Origin: Pseudobacter ginsenosidimutans
GTDB lineage: Bacteria > Bacteroidota > Bacteroidia > Chitinophagales > Chitinophagaceae
DNA: 64,000 nt
Reading direction: 5' to 3'
Assembly (NCBI RefSeq): GCF_007970185.1
Contig: NZ_CP042431.1
Coordinates: forward strand, 4,650,001 to 4,714,000
Positions 53,924-63,382 of the stretch are shown here, one piece after another; within the stretch, counting starts at the first letter, position 1; each line of letters opens with the position of its first letter. Position numbers and translations under genes: made by a program. A model generated the notes under the pieces. The model saw only the letters and a program-made list of their open reading frames with translations, did no database searches and was not told the DNA's origin.

Positions 53924-54742
53924 TTAGTGTTTGGCACTTACCAGATTTTCGAGCGCTTTCTTCACGCTGCCATGTTTCAGCAATATTGATTTTGCTGCTT
54001 CGTAATCGGAGATATCTGATTTTTGCATCAGCATGTTCACGCCCCGATCGATGATCTTGTCGTTGATAAGTTTTACGTTCACCATATTGTTGCCTTCCAC
54101 TCTGCCCAACTGGATCATTACAGTAGTTGAAATAATATCGAATATCATTTTTTGTGCAGTGCCACATTTCATACGCGTGCTTCCGGTGATGAATTCAGGA
54201 CCGGTGATCACTTCAACAGGAAAATCGGAAGATGCTGCAATGGGGGACTGGCGGTTGCTGACAATGCACCCTGTGGTGATATGCTGCTCACGGCATTTCT
54301 TCAATGCCGCCAGTACAAAAGGTGTTGTTCCACTGGCTGAAATACCCACTACGATATCTTTGGAAGAAATATCCAGTTTTTGTAATTCCTTCCATCCTTC
54401 TTCTATATCGTCTTCTTTTTCTTCGAGTGCATCAACGAGGTTCCTTACGCCCCCGGCGAGCACTACATTGAACACGCCTTCTTCCACACCATAGGTGGTT
54501 GGTAGTTCGATTACATCCAGCACAGAAAGCCTGCCGCCACTGCCCGCGCCCAGGTAGAACATCCTGCCGCCGGATTTCACTTTTTCAACGATAGCATTAA
54601 TAAGACTGTTCAACTGCGGCATGGACGCTTCAATGGCCAGCGCCACTTTCTTATCTTCAGTATTGATACAGGCCGTGATTTCTTCAATAGACTTCTGCTC
54701 CAGGTTGTTGTATAAAGACGGCTGTTCAGTGATCCTTGTCAT
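53924..54742 (-). CDS. MurQ-like N-acetylmuramic acid 6-phosphate etherase
   Basis: 272 residues of a SIS-domain sugar-phosphate fold in the MurQ family, which removes lactate from MurNAc-6-P to give GlcNAc-6-P. GAGSGGRLSVLDVIELPTTYG (65-85) aligns with the active-site loop; E79 corresponds to the catalytic glutamate. ITGSTRMKCGTAQKMIFDIIST and the C-terminal INDKIIDRGVNMLM are further conserved segments. The sequence departs from the canonical [20 protein letters not shown] pattern at several positions, so substrate may differ. In the PUL it lies with a BadF kinase and a sugar permease, like murTKQ of Tannerella. Confidence 0.85.
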   Translation of the reverse strand: MTRITEQPSLYNNLEQKSIEEITACINTEDKKVALAIEASMPQLNSLINAIVEKVKSGGRMFYLGAGSGGRLSVLDVIELPTTYGVEEGVFNVVLAGGVRNLVDALEEKEDDIEEGWKELQKLDISSKDIVVGISASGTTPFVLAALKKCREQHITTGCIVSNRQSPIAASSDFPVEVITGPEFITGSTRMKCGTAQKMIFDIISTTVMIQLGRVEGNNMVNVKLINDKIIDRGVNMLMQKSDISDYEAAKSILLKHGSVKKALENLVSAKH

Positions 54743-54779
54743 GATATTGTTTTTTACTTTTCGATTATTGTAGGTCTGG

Positions 54780-57032
54780 TTATTTTTTCAATAGTTCGGG
54801 ATTGTCTTTGTATTCTTTCGCAATTTTGGCGGCGTATTTTTTATACATCTCCGTCGAAACTGCAATGGGATCTCCCTGTGGCGCGTCAGGATACATTTCA
54901 TTTCCGTTCACCCATTTCCATTCCCATTCTTTTATTCTTTCATCGAATACTTTCTGGTTGAACTCTGTTCCTGTTTTCAGAATGCGGCCGGCATCATCTA
55001 TGAACATCTCCCAGCGTTTCTTATAAAATCCGCTGAAGAGCCCGGACCAATACCTGTATGCATACTCGTGCAATACGGCATCTTTACCTCCCCATAATGT
55101 GATGAGGTTACGTGCATTTTTTTCGTAAAGTCTTTTTTCCTGTTCATTGGTTCCCCATTTTTTTGCATCGTTGAGCCAAACGCCCAGCAGCAGGTCTTTA
55201 CGGGTAGCCATCAGCTTATCCATATCATCTATCAGTTCCAGGAATGCGGCTGTATTCTTTTTGAAAGCAATGCTGTTGCGGCTCTTGAAGTTTTGAGCAA
55301 AGCGTTGCTGAAGCACTGTTGCATAGTTGGCCATCACCTGGCGTGCAACAGCTACGAGATCATATTGATAACAATCGTTGGCGCCGAATCTCTTAGATGC
55401 CTTCATCAAGGATGTCCATGATTGCAGGAATTCTGCAGGATCATAAGGGATATCGGTGGCAGCCCAGTCATTGTCTTTATTGAAAGTTGGACGGGCAATG
55501 ATGATGGATTCATAATTCCCTTCAAAGGAGTAAGCGGTATTTTTCAATATCCTCCAGGCTTCTTCTGTGTCTTTGTTTCGTTTTCCATAACGGCGCTCAG
55601 CGTATTTGACCAGCCATTTATCAAGGTCGATGGGTTGATTGTCCCATACATGGTCCAGCATCAGTGAATACACAACCGGGTTTTGTTCGATGCCTTCAGG
55701 CACCAGGCCGATGCCCAGCATGTTTCCTGCATTTGGATCGTGCACCATTTCTGCCGGTTCCTTTGCCAGGTAGGCAAGGTTGCCATACAGGGAATTCCTT
55801 CCTCCGAAATTGTGCAGCATGGACCAGATCCAGGGCTTGCCATAGAAAGCATCCGTTCTGTTCCAAACCGGATTTTCTTCTGCCCACAGATCAAGAACGA
55901 TCAGTTTATTGTCGGGCACTGCATTCAGGTAAGCCTTTATCTGATCAGGTTGCCAGAAATCTTTTTTATCTACGAACAGCCAGCCCTGCATTACCCACAC
56001 AGCTTCCGGGTCAACGCTGGCCATGGATCTGTATACTGCGTTGCTGATATTGTTGAGGTAGATGGAGTCGTTGCTGGGCGGATACATTTCATTGAAGGTA
56101 TCGGCTCCATACAGATGGTCTGTACCAAACGTTTTGATCTGCTCTTCCATAAACCTGCTTCCTATTTCGTTGAAGAGCGGATCATTTGCATCGAGGATAT
56201 AGGTATCATCAAACCTGCCTTCCCAGTTTATTTTTTTCAGGTTTGCTTTTGGAAACTTGTCCTTAAACGTTGGAGGCACATGGCCGGTAAATGCGGGAAG
56301 GATGGGCGTCATGCCGAGCTCGCGTTCCCGGGCCAGGATCTTTTTCTGTAATGCTTCGTGGCTGATCATCCAGCTTTTCGGCAGGGGGCCACCCCATGCA
56401 TCGATATTGCCTGCCCAGAACCACATGAAATAAGCCGGGCCTGTAAAGAACGCGTCCATATCGGCATCGCCAAATCCCATTTTCCGGTAAATTCTGTCCC
56501 AGACTGCATTCTGGCCAGTCATTGCCAATGGCATATTGATGCCGTTCAATGCCATGTAATCGATCTCCCATTGCCATCTGTCCCAGTCCCACCAGGAAGA
56601 AGTATAGTTGAAAGTGCAATAATTGAAGTAATGCCTGTACTTGTGTGGCGTTACTTTACGGATCTTTTTCTCCACCATCGGAAAGGGTGAAGGGATAGCC
56701 AGGTTGGTACTGTTCCAGCTTACATCGCAGTGCGCATAATTCTTTAGCCAGTAATTGAATGCACTGGCAACGGAAATGCCATTGTTCCCTTTCAATACTA
56801 TTTTGCCATTGCTGCTTTCCAGTTCAAATACATCTTTTCCATTTTCTTTTGGAATGTAAGCCACTTCAAACCTGTGGGCATAAGCCGGCAGTATTCTCTT
56901 AATGATACCTGATGCCGCCTCCTTATTGAAGCCTGAAGAGTCTTCTCTTACTTTTCCCTTTACCTGAATGGCAAGTATTACAGAAAATGCTAAAAGCGCC
57001 GTTGTTCTTTTAATTCCTGTCATCACTTTCAT
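54780..57032 (-). CDS. GH89 alpha-N-acetylglucosaminidase
   Basis: 750 residues with a signal peptide (~1-26). The NAGLU N-terminal domain is followed by the catalytic barrel and C-terminal all-helical domain. Landmarks are HKYRHYFNYCTFNYTSSWWDWDRWQWEIDYMALNGINMPLAM, YFMWFWAGNIDAWGGPLP, DTFNEMYPPSND (catalytic glutamate), GMPW/GKPWIWSMLHNFGGRNSLYG and GIGLVPEGIEQNPVVYSLM. GH89 cleaves terminal alpha-linked GlcNAc, as in heparan sulfate ends and gastric-type mucin caps. It is upstream of murQ by 37 bases and downstream of the DUF1735 lectin gene by a single base. Confidence 0.93.
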   Translation of the reverse strand: MKVMTGIKRTTALLAFSVILAIQVKGKVREDSSGFNKEAASGIIKRILPAYAHRFEVAYIPKENGKDVFELESSNGKIVLKGNNGISVASAFNYWLKNYAHCDVSWNSTNLAIPSPFPMVEKKIRKVTPHKYRHYFNYCTFNYTSSWWDWDRWQWEIDYMALNGINMPLAMTGQNAVWDRIYRKMGFGDADMDAFFTGPAYFMWFWAGNIDAWGGPLPKSWMISHEALQKKILARERELGMTPILPAFTGHVPPTFKDKFPKANLKKINWEGRFDDTYILDANDPLFNEIGSRFMEEQIKTFGTDHLYGADTFNEMYPPSNDSIYLNNISNAVYRSMASVDPEAVWVMQGWLFVDKKDFWQPDQIKAYLNAVPDNKLIVLDLWAEENPVWNRTDAFYGKPWIWSMLHNFGGRNSLYGNLAYLAKEPAEMVHDPNAGNMLGIGLVPEGIEQNPVVYSLMLDHVWDNQPIDLDKWLVKYAERRYGKRNKDTEEAWRILKNTAYSFEGNYESIIIARPTFNKDNDWAATDIPYDPAEFLQSWTSLMKASKRFGANDCYQYDLVAVARQVMANYATVLQQRFAQNFKSRNSIAFKKNTAAFLELIDDMDKLMATRKDLLLGVWLNDAKKWGTNEQEKRLYEKNARNLITLWGGKDAVLHEYAYRYWSGLFSGFYKKRWEMFIDDAGRILKTGTEFNQKVFDERIKEWEWKWVNGNEMYPDAPQGDPIAVSTEMYKKYAAKIAKEYKDNPELLKK

Positions 57033-57033
57033 C

Positions 57034-58227
57034 TTATTTTTTTAATGGCCAGAATCCGGCCGGATTAAATTTATATCTCCACAAATCGCCTGCATTATCC
57101 AGCGCAAGCAGGTCGGTACCTGATGCAAATACCAATGGATACATATCCCAGCCACTACCAACATGTTTTCTCACGCCGAAATTTCCATCATCGGAAAGCG
57201 GGTACTGGTAAAGGTTTCCATTAGCATCGATTGTGAGCAAACTGTTCTGGTAAGGAAAGATCTGAGCGAAAGTGTTCCAGCCTATTCCGATCTGTCTTAT
57301 TTGTCCATAATTGAAATCCTCTGCTTCCAGTGGATACATGGTCATGGAACCGCCGCCATTGATGCCGAGCAATGCTCCTTTGTATGGAATGATATTGCTG
57401 AAAATGCCCCATCCGAATCCGATCTTTTTGCTGGCGCCGAAATTTCCATTTGCATCGATCACATATTGTGTAATATTGCCGCCACCACTGGCTTCCCTGC
57501 CAATTAACCGGTTGCCTCCATAATAAAATACCATATCGAAAATATTCCAGCCAACACCGATCTGTGCAGGCGCTTCAAAGGTTCCGTCATTGGCAACAGG
57601 GTAGAGCAATAACTGGCCATCGGGTGTTTTATGGATGAGCTTTCCACCAAAATCGAACATGCTTGTACCTGCATTGGCGCCAAAGGAATATACTTTTTCA
57701 CGCGGTACTTCGCCAGGCGAATAAGAACCTGTAATAATGTAATAAGTTGTCCGTATCGAATTGTTGATCTTTACATCGGCATTGGTAATACTGATGGGAA
57801 GCAGGTAAGTTTCAAACGGCAGTATAAAGCCGAGGGTCTTTACGCTGATATGCAAAGCGCTGGTTGATTGATTGCCGGAAGAAATGATGGCTTCAGGATC
57901 GTTGAGCACATAACTTCCCTGCGGCAGTATGCTGTAACTGGTGCCGTTCTTAAGATTGAAACTGTCTACCATTTCCGGCAGCACATCAAATTTCACTTTT
58001 ACATCTGCACCATTCTTCAGGCTGCCGCCTATGAAGGCACTGTATGTGAACTGATACAATGAATCAGTGATCAGGACTGCTTTTTCCAATGGAGCGTTAG
58101 CCTGCGGCATATACACCATGGTAAACTCGCTGGCGCCAGGAATATCTTCATTCACAAATACTTTCTTACCGCAGGACAGGAACAGTATAGCAGTAAGCAG
58201 CGTGAACAACTGTATGATCTTTTTCAT
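57034..58227 (-). CDS. DUF1735 surface lipoprotein with tachylectin-2-like propeller
   Basis: 397 residues with a lipobox at residue 19 (LLTAILFLSCGKKVF). Residues ~30-170 resemble DUF1735/BT_3987 domains of SusE/SusF-like glycan-binding lipoproteins. Residues ~175-397 contain five repeats of roughly 45-47 residues with the tachylectin-2-like pattern G-x-GWN-x-F...LLxIDxNGxLYQYPL (for example IGIGWNTFAQIFPYQNSLLTIDANGNLYQYPL). Tachylectin-2 is a five-bladed GlcNAc/GalNAc-binding propeller, which fits this GlcNAc-oriented PUL. It should sit on the cell surface beside SusC/SusD as an extra glycan-binding protein. Confidence 0.75.
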   Translation of the reverse strand: MKKIIQLFTLLTAILFLSCGKKVFVNEDIPGASEFTMVYMPQANAPLEKAVLITDSLYQFTYSAFIGGSLKNGADVKVKFDVLPEMVDSFNLKNGTSYSILPQGSYVLNDPEAIISSGNQSTSALHISVKTLGFILPFETYLLPISITNADVKINNSIRTTYYIITGSYSPGEVPREKVYSFGANAGTSMFDFGGKLIHKTPDGQLLLYPVANDGTFEAPAQIGVGWNIFDMVFYYGGNRLIGREASGGGNITQYVIDANGNFGASKKIGFGWGIFSNIIPYKGALLGINGGGSMTMYPLEAEDFNYGQIRQIGIGWNTFAQIFPYQNSLLTIDANGNLYQYPLSDDGNFGVRKHVGSGWDMYPLVFASGTDLLALDNAGDLWRYKFNPAGFWPLKK

Positions 58228-58255
58228 AATTTCCTACGTTAATGCTTGTTTGTAA

Positions 58256-60067
58256 TTACCATCCCGGGTTCTGAACCATATTGGGGTTCTTGTCTATTTC
58301 ACTTTGTGGGATGGGGAACAGGTAGTGTTTAGGGGATTCAAAAACCCTTTGCTCGATCATTGTCCGTTTATAATAATTGACATCCTGCAAGCTTGTGCCG
58401 GCGGAAATATTCATTCCATAAACGGGCCCCTTATCTGTTTGGGCAGCAATTTTCCAACGATGTGCATCGAAAAAACGATGTGTCTCAAACGCAAGCTCAA
58501 CGCGTCTTTCGTTTCTGATGGCATCCCGCATCTGAGATACATTCAAGCCTGCGGGAAGGTCCGGCATTCCGGCCCTGTTCCTGATGGCATTGATGGAATT
58601 GTACACTTCTGTAACGGGTGTATTCCTGGCTTCATTCAATGCTTCCGCGTAGTTCAGGTACATTTCTCCGAGGCGGAAGAATATCCATGTTTTTAAGGTG
58701 AAGCGTTGTTGTGGGATGCTAACAGCCGGATCGGAAAACTTTTTCAGCAAATACCCTGTGGTGTTATAATCTCTTCCGGAATTTCCTCTTCCATCTGCTC
58801 CTGTTTGCCAGAACTGCAATCGCCTGTCTATAAAAAATGCACCATTGTAATTGATCGTTGCATAGAAGCGCGGGTCACGGTGGACATACATATTGCTGAT
58901 GCCTGCCAGCCATCTGCCTGAGGGTTCATCTGCAGTTGCAAATCCTGTTTCTGTGTATCCCGAAGTTGGATTGATCACGGGCGAACCATCGGCATTATAG
59001 CCCTGGATGGGTGCCTGGCCGTTGTCCATTTCATAGGCGTCTACCTGGGCTTGTGTGGGGTTCCATCCATTCCATCCTCCGAGGCTTCCGGGGAAGGAAC
59101 ATTTTTCCATCCAGCTGTCCAATCCGGAATTCCTGGCAAACAGCACTTCTGTATTATTGTTTTCCAGGAATAACTGCTGATAGTTCTGAACAGGGTTAGG
59201 ATATTTTCTGAACAATCCATATCCTGCCGCTTCGCATTTGTCGATACAATCTTTGGCAGCATTGGCAGCCAGTTCCCATTTTTCTGCTTTATACTCCTGG
59301 GGAAATAATCTGTTACCTTGTTTGTCGGCAAAATTCTTGTAATCGGGATTCCCATTCCACAGTGGGCTTGCACTATATAACAATACTCTTGCCTTCAGGG
59401 CCAGCGCCGCGGCTTCAGTGGGCCTGCCAAGGTCCCTGTTGGTGGCAACATGCATATCCAGCATGCTGATGGCCTTATCACATTCACTTACTACAAAATC
59501 CACACATTCGTCCAGGGTTTTTCTTTTGATGGCAGTAAAATCATCTGAAACATTTACAGGGTAATCCAGCACAGGTACCGGTCCGTAGATACGCATCAAT
59601 TGAAAATGATAGAAGGCCCTCAGAAAAATGGCTTCTCCATTCCAACGCTGTTTGTTCTCTGCTGTCAGTTCCGTTGATACGGGCGTGAGCTCGAAATATT
59701 TCAGGAAGATATTTGCCTTCCTGATGCCTTCGTACATATTCTTATAGATCTGCCCTGTTACATTGTAAGAGTTCCAGGAGCCCTTGTTCATGAGCTTGGG
59801 GAATTTTTCGGGCCATGGAATATTCATTTCATCCGAAGCGATGATAAATGGATTGATGTCGGCAAAGTCTGTGAAGTAGATCTCATTGGGAAGGCCAGCA
59901 TAGATATCCGTGAGGAATGCTTCTGCGTATCGTCTTTGTTTGAAGGCATCCTGGATGGCAATATCTTCTTCGGGGCCTTTATCGAGAAAATCTTTTTTGC
60001 ATGATACATTGAATACGAGATTCAGAGTCAGCAGTCCGAACAGTATATTTCTGGTATTTTTTTTCAT
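58256..60067 (-). CDS. SusD/RagB-family surface lipoprotein of the amino-sugar PUL
   Basis: 603 residues with a lipobox near residue 23 (LNLVFNVSCKKDFLDKGP). Landmarks are RYAEAFLTDIYAGLPNEIYF, GEAIFLRAFYHFQLMRIYGPVPV, AALALKARVLLYSASPLWN, and the C-terminal RNERRVELAFETHRFFDAHRWKIAA. This is the large SusD form that partners with SusC and closes the outer-membrane pore. It lies 12 bases downstream of susC and 28 bases upstream of the lectin lipoprotein gene. Confidence 0.95.
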   Translation of the reverse strand: MKKNTRNILFGLLTLNLVFNVSCKKDFLDKGPEEDIAIQDAFKQRRYAEAFLTDIYAGLPNEIYFTDFADINPFIIASDEMNIPWPEKFPKLMNKGSWNSYNVTGQIYKNMYEGIRKANIFLKYFELTPVSTELTAENKQRWNGEAIFLRAFYHFQLMRIYGPVPVLDYPVNVSDDFTAIKRKTLDECVDFVVSECDKAISMLDMHVATNRDLGRPTEAAALALKARVLLYSASPLWNGNPDYKNFADKQGNRLFPQEYKAEKWELAANAAKDCIDKCEAAGYGLFRKYPNPVQNYQQLFLENNNTEVLFARNSGLDSWMEKCSFPGSLGGWNGWNPTQAQVDAYEMDNGQAPIQGYNADGSPVINPTSGYTETGFATADEPSGRWLAGISNMYVHRDPRFYATINYNGAFFIDRRLQFWQTGADGRGNSGRDYNTTGYLLKKFSDPAVSIPQQRFTLKTWIFFRLGEMYLNYAEALNEARNTPVTEVYNSINAIRNRAGMPDLPAGLNVSQMRDAIRNERRVELAFETHRFFDAHRWKIAAQTDKGPVYGMNISAGTSLQDVNYYKRTMIEQRVFESPKHYLFPIPQSEIDKNPNMVQNPGW

Positions 60068-60079
60068 GATTGTTCCGTT

Positions 60080-63000
60080 TTATTTAAAGTCAACCTGAAA
60101 ACCAACGTTAACAGAACGTTGCAATGGATATCCGCCGGTTCCATCATTCGACTCGGGGTCCATCACTTTGATATGGTCCCAGGTAACAAGGTTCACTGCA
60201 TTCACGAATACACGAAACCTGCTGATACCGATCCTGTTCATCACTTTCTGTGGCATTGTATATCCGATCTCGGCATTTCTGAGCCGCAGGTAGTCGCCCT
60301 TCCGCATCCACAGTGTTGAGTTCAGGAAGTTATTGGGGTTGTTGCCTACATCAATAGCGGGATAACGGGCATTGGTATTGGAGGGCGTCCAGCGGTTATC
60401 ATAATATTCCCGCATCACATTGTTCACTCCAAGTCCATCGTAGAAAGGCCACATGGATACGCCGCTCATGAAGATGCTGGTTTTGGCAGCGCCGGTAAAA
60501 TAGATGCTGGCATCAAAATCCTTGTAAGCAACTGTAGTCCCAAATCCGAATGTGATCTGTGGCAATCTGGGATGTCCCACAGGGATCTGATCAAATGCAT
60601 CGATGATGCCATCGGCATTGATATCCCTGTATTTGACATCACCCACACGAACATTCGAAAATGTTTGACGCGGACTGATATCGATATCTTCCTGGCTTTG
60701 AAAAAGACCTTCTGCAATAAAAGCAAATGATTGTCCTAGTGGCAGCCCCTTTCCGGAGAGATAGGCATAACGTTTTGCAGGTTCATCATTTTCTATTATT
60801 TCATTTTTCGCATAGGTGAAGTTTCCACGGAAGGAATAATAGAATCCACTGGCGGTGGTATTGCGAACTTCTATCAAACCATCAAAGCCCTTGTTCCTGA
60901 TCCTTCCGAGATTGCCATAAGGGATGGACCAGGGGAAGAAGCCGGCAACGGCAGGAACGGTTTGTCTTTGTATCAGGATGTCCTTCCTGTCTTCATTGAA
61001 GGCATCAAACTGGATGGTGAGCTTGTCGTTGAACAGGCCAATGTCGAGCCCGATATTATTCTTCACAGCAGTTTCCCATGTAACATTGGGATTGCCGATG
61101 GCGTCTTCTTCCATGCCCGCCAGCAGTTCCTGATTGGGGCCAAAATAATAGGATTGTCCCTGTGTTCTCACAGTACTTTGAAATAAGAAACGTTGTCCGA
61201 TCTGATCATTTCCCACAAGACCATGAGAAGCTCTCAGTTTCAGATTGTTCACAAACGAAACATTCCAGAACATTTCATTGGAAACAACCCAGCCTATGGA
61301 CGCAGAAGGGAAGAACCCAAATCTATTCCCTTTGGGAAAGTTTTCGGAACCGTTATAACCAAAATTGAATTCTGCGAGATACCTGCTGTCATAATTATAA
61401 GTTGCCCTTCCTGCAATCCCCTGGCGGCGGAAAGGAATATTTGACCTTGAATCTGCAGCTGTGAGATTCACATAATCCCGCTGGTTGTACAATAACATGG
61501 CGGTGACTGCATGACTATTGAATACACGGTCATAGTTTAGTTGTAATTCTGTATAGATAGCCCTGTTGCTGGCATTCTCTGTATAATAACCTAAGGGTTT
61601 TTCTTCCCTGAAGGAGGTGCTGTACATGTCTTCGTTGGTCACGGGATCTTTACCCAGGTATCTTTTCACTTCAAATTCCTTGAGACGCACATTGTTGGTT
61701 TGTGCGTAGTGATCATAGGAAAAAAGACCGCGTAGTGATAATCCCTTTGTAGTGAAAGAAGACAGATCCCAACGCGCTGCAAAAGTGCCCTGCAGCGTGC
61801 TCCTGTTTTGCGTGGAGTAACCTGATTGTGTAACGCGTGCCCAGGGGTTCCAGCCAATAAATGTTTGTGCACCACCTGGACTTCCATCAGGATTCCTGAT
61901 GGGATAGGCAATGGGTGAGATCACTTTCAGTGCTTCGAAGATCGATGGAGCGGAGAAGCCCGGGTAATTTCCATTTTGAATAATGCCTCCCAGTCCCAGT
62001 TGCATGGTCAGTTTTTTGGACAGGTTGATATCGATATTGCTGCGGAAATTATAGCGCTTGATATTGGCGTTGGTCTTGAATTTATTGGATGCATCCTGTT
62101 TGTAAATTCCATCCTGGAGCGTAAAGCCGATATTGGTATAATATTTAATGATGTCCGTTCCGCCGGTAACGCTTAAGTTATTGATGGTTTGCCAGGCATC
62201 TGTTTTAAGTGTGGCATTGGTCCAGTCGGAGTTCGGATAAAGCCAGGGGTCTGAGCCATCGGCAAATTTCTGCAGCTCTTCTTCGCTCCATCGCGGTGTT
62301 TGGTTGGAGTTGACGAGCGCTTCATTCATCAATGATGCATACTCTGCGCCATTGATGTATTTCGGAAGGCGCATAGCAGTAAGGCCTGCAAATTCTGAAC
62401 GGAAAGTGATCTGCGGTTTTCCGGTGGCGCCTCTTTTTGTATTGATCAATATAACGCCATTGGCACCACGAACTCCATAAACAGCCGTTGCGGAAGCGTC
62501 TTTCAGTACAGTAAAGTTCTCGATTTCCTGAGCGTTGATCTGGTTCATATCGCGCTCTACTCCATCGATCAATACCAGCGGGCCGTTGTTGGCAAAAGTA
62601 GACAGGCCCCTGATATACACCTGCGCGGCATCGTAACCAGGCTCACCACTAGACTGCCTTGTTATGATGCCCGGAAGCTTGCCGGCAATGGCGTTTGACA
62701 GGGAAGGCGTGGATACCCGCTGCACTTCTTTTACGGAAATAGTAGACAAGGATCCTGTTACTGAGACCTTCTTTTGGGTGCCGTACCCGATCACTTTTAC
62801 TTCATCGAGACTGTTATCATCAACGCGTAAAAGTTTTACGGCAAAAAAGGTCTTTTTACCTACGGCGATGGTCTGCGTTTTGTAACCTACAAAAGAAAAC
62901 TGGAGAGAATCGGTTTCGCTAACATCGCCGATGGAAAAGTTACCTTCAGTGGAAGAGACCACTCCTTTTTCTGTTCCCCTGATCCTTACAGACACTCCCG

Positions 63001-63196
63001 GGAAGGGTTGATCTTTTTCATCGGTGATCTTTCCGGTGATGACGGCCGCGGGTGCTGCCTGAAAATCGTTTACCGGCAGTGCATCTTTCGCTTTTTTCAT
63101 ACCGGAATCCGGATCCTCGTTGAGAGGACTGGCGATTCCTGCTTTAATGCCTCCGAGCAAAAGCAGGATAAGTAGAAATCGTTGTAGCATGAGCAT
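60080..63196 (-). CDS. SusC/RagA TonB-dependent receptor of the amino-sugar PUL
   Basis: 1038 residues from ATG 63196 (MLMLQRFLLILLLLGG); ATG 63190 is an equally plausible start, and the longer frame to 63244 lacks a signal-peptide character. After the signal there is a carboxypeptidase-regulatory-like domain (ITGKITDEKDQPFPGVSVRIRGTEKG), a TonB plug with the YGTQKKVSVTGSLS and RGLSTFANNGPLVLIDGVE signatures, VYGVRGANGVILINTKRGATGKP, and the 22-strand barrel ending NVGFQVDFK. It has no STN domain, so it does not signal through a FecR/ECF pair; regulation is probably by the DeoR-type protein encoded divergently. Confidence 0.95.
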   Translation of the reverse strand: MLMLQRFLLILLLLGGIKAGIASPLNEDPDSGMKKAKDALPVNDFQAAPAAVITGKITDEKDQPFPGVSVRIRGTEKGVVSSTEGNFSIGDVSETDSLQFSFVGYKTQTIAVGKKTFFAVKLLRVDDNSLDEVKVIGYGTQKKVSVTGSLSTISVKEVQRVSTPSLSNAIAGKLPGIITRQSSGEPGYDAAQVYIRGLSTFANNGPLVLIDGVERDMNQINAQEIENFTVLKDASATAVYGVRGANGVILINTKRGATGKPQITFRSEFAGLTAMRLPKYINGAEYASLMNEALVNSNQTPRWSEEELQKFADGSDPWLYPNSDWTNATLKTDAWQTINNLSVTGGTDIIKYYTNIGFTLQDGIYKQDASNKFKTNANIKRYNFRSNIDINLSKKLTMQLGLGGIIQNGNYPGFSAPSIFEALKVISPIAYPIRNPDGSPGGAQTFIGWNPWARVTQSGYSTQNRSTLQGTFAARWDLSSFTTKGLSLRGLFSYDHYAQTNNVRLKEFEVKRYLGKDPVTNEDMYSTSFREEKPLGYYTENASNRAIYTELQLNYDRVFNSHAVTAMLLYNQRDYVNLTAADSRSNIPFRRQGIAGRATYNYDSRYLAEFNFGYNGSENFPKGNRFGFFPSASIGWVVSNEMFWNVSFVNNLKLRASHGLVGNDQIGQRFLFQSTVRTQGQSYYFGPNQELLAGMEEDAIGNPNVTWETAVKNNIGLDIGLFNDKLTIQFDAFNEDRKDILIQRQTVPAVAGFFPWSIPYGNLGRIRNKGFDGLIEVRNTTASGFYYSFRGNFTYAKNEIIENDEPAKRYAYLSGKGLPLGQSFAFIAEGLFQSQEDIDISPRQTFSNVRVGDVKYRDINADGIIDAFDQIPVGHPRLPQITFGFGTTVAYKDFDASIYFTGAAKTSIFMSGVSMWPFYDGLGVNNVMREYYDNRWTPSNTNARYPAIDVGNNPNNFLNSTLWMRKGDYLRLRNAEIGYTMPQKVMNRIGISRFRVFVNAVNLVTWDHIKVMDPESNDGTGGYPLQRSVNVGFQVDFK

Positions 63197-63224
63197 CGCA
63201 GTTAGTGGTTGTTTATACTTTAGA

Positions 63225-63307
63225 AAAACGCATAATTCAGGCATTTTGAGCGAGAGTTTAGTCGTTGGGACTAAAAAGTTGATTCAAATTGCGTTTTTGT
63301 TGCGTTT
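63225..63307. promoter_or_regulatory. Repeated TTGCGTTT sites between susC and deoR (putative operators)
   Basis: TTGCGTTT occurs at 63289-63296 and 63300-63307 (one helical turn apart). An inverted copy AAAACGCA is at 63225-63232. All lie in the short divergent gap between the susC start and the DeoR-type gene. Repeated short boxes in such gaps are typical of GlpR/DeoR operators. No strong TAnnTTTG box was found for susC here. Confidence 0.4.
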
Positions 63308-63382
63308 ATTTACACAATAATAACCGCAATTATGATAGGTTCCAAATTTTTCTTAATATTGGCCCGCTCCTAAATTTTTTAT

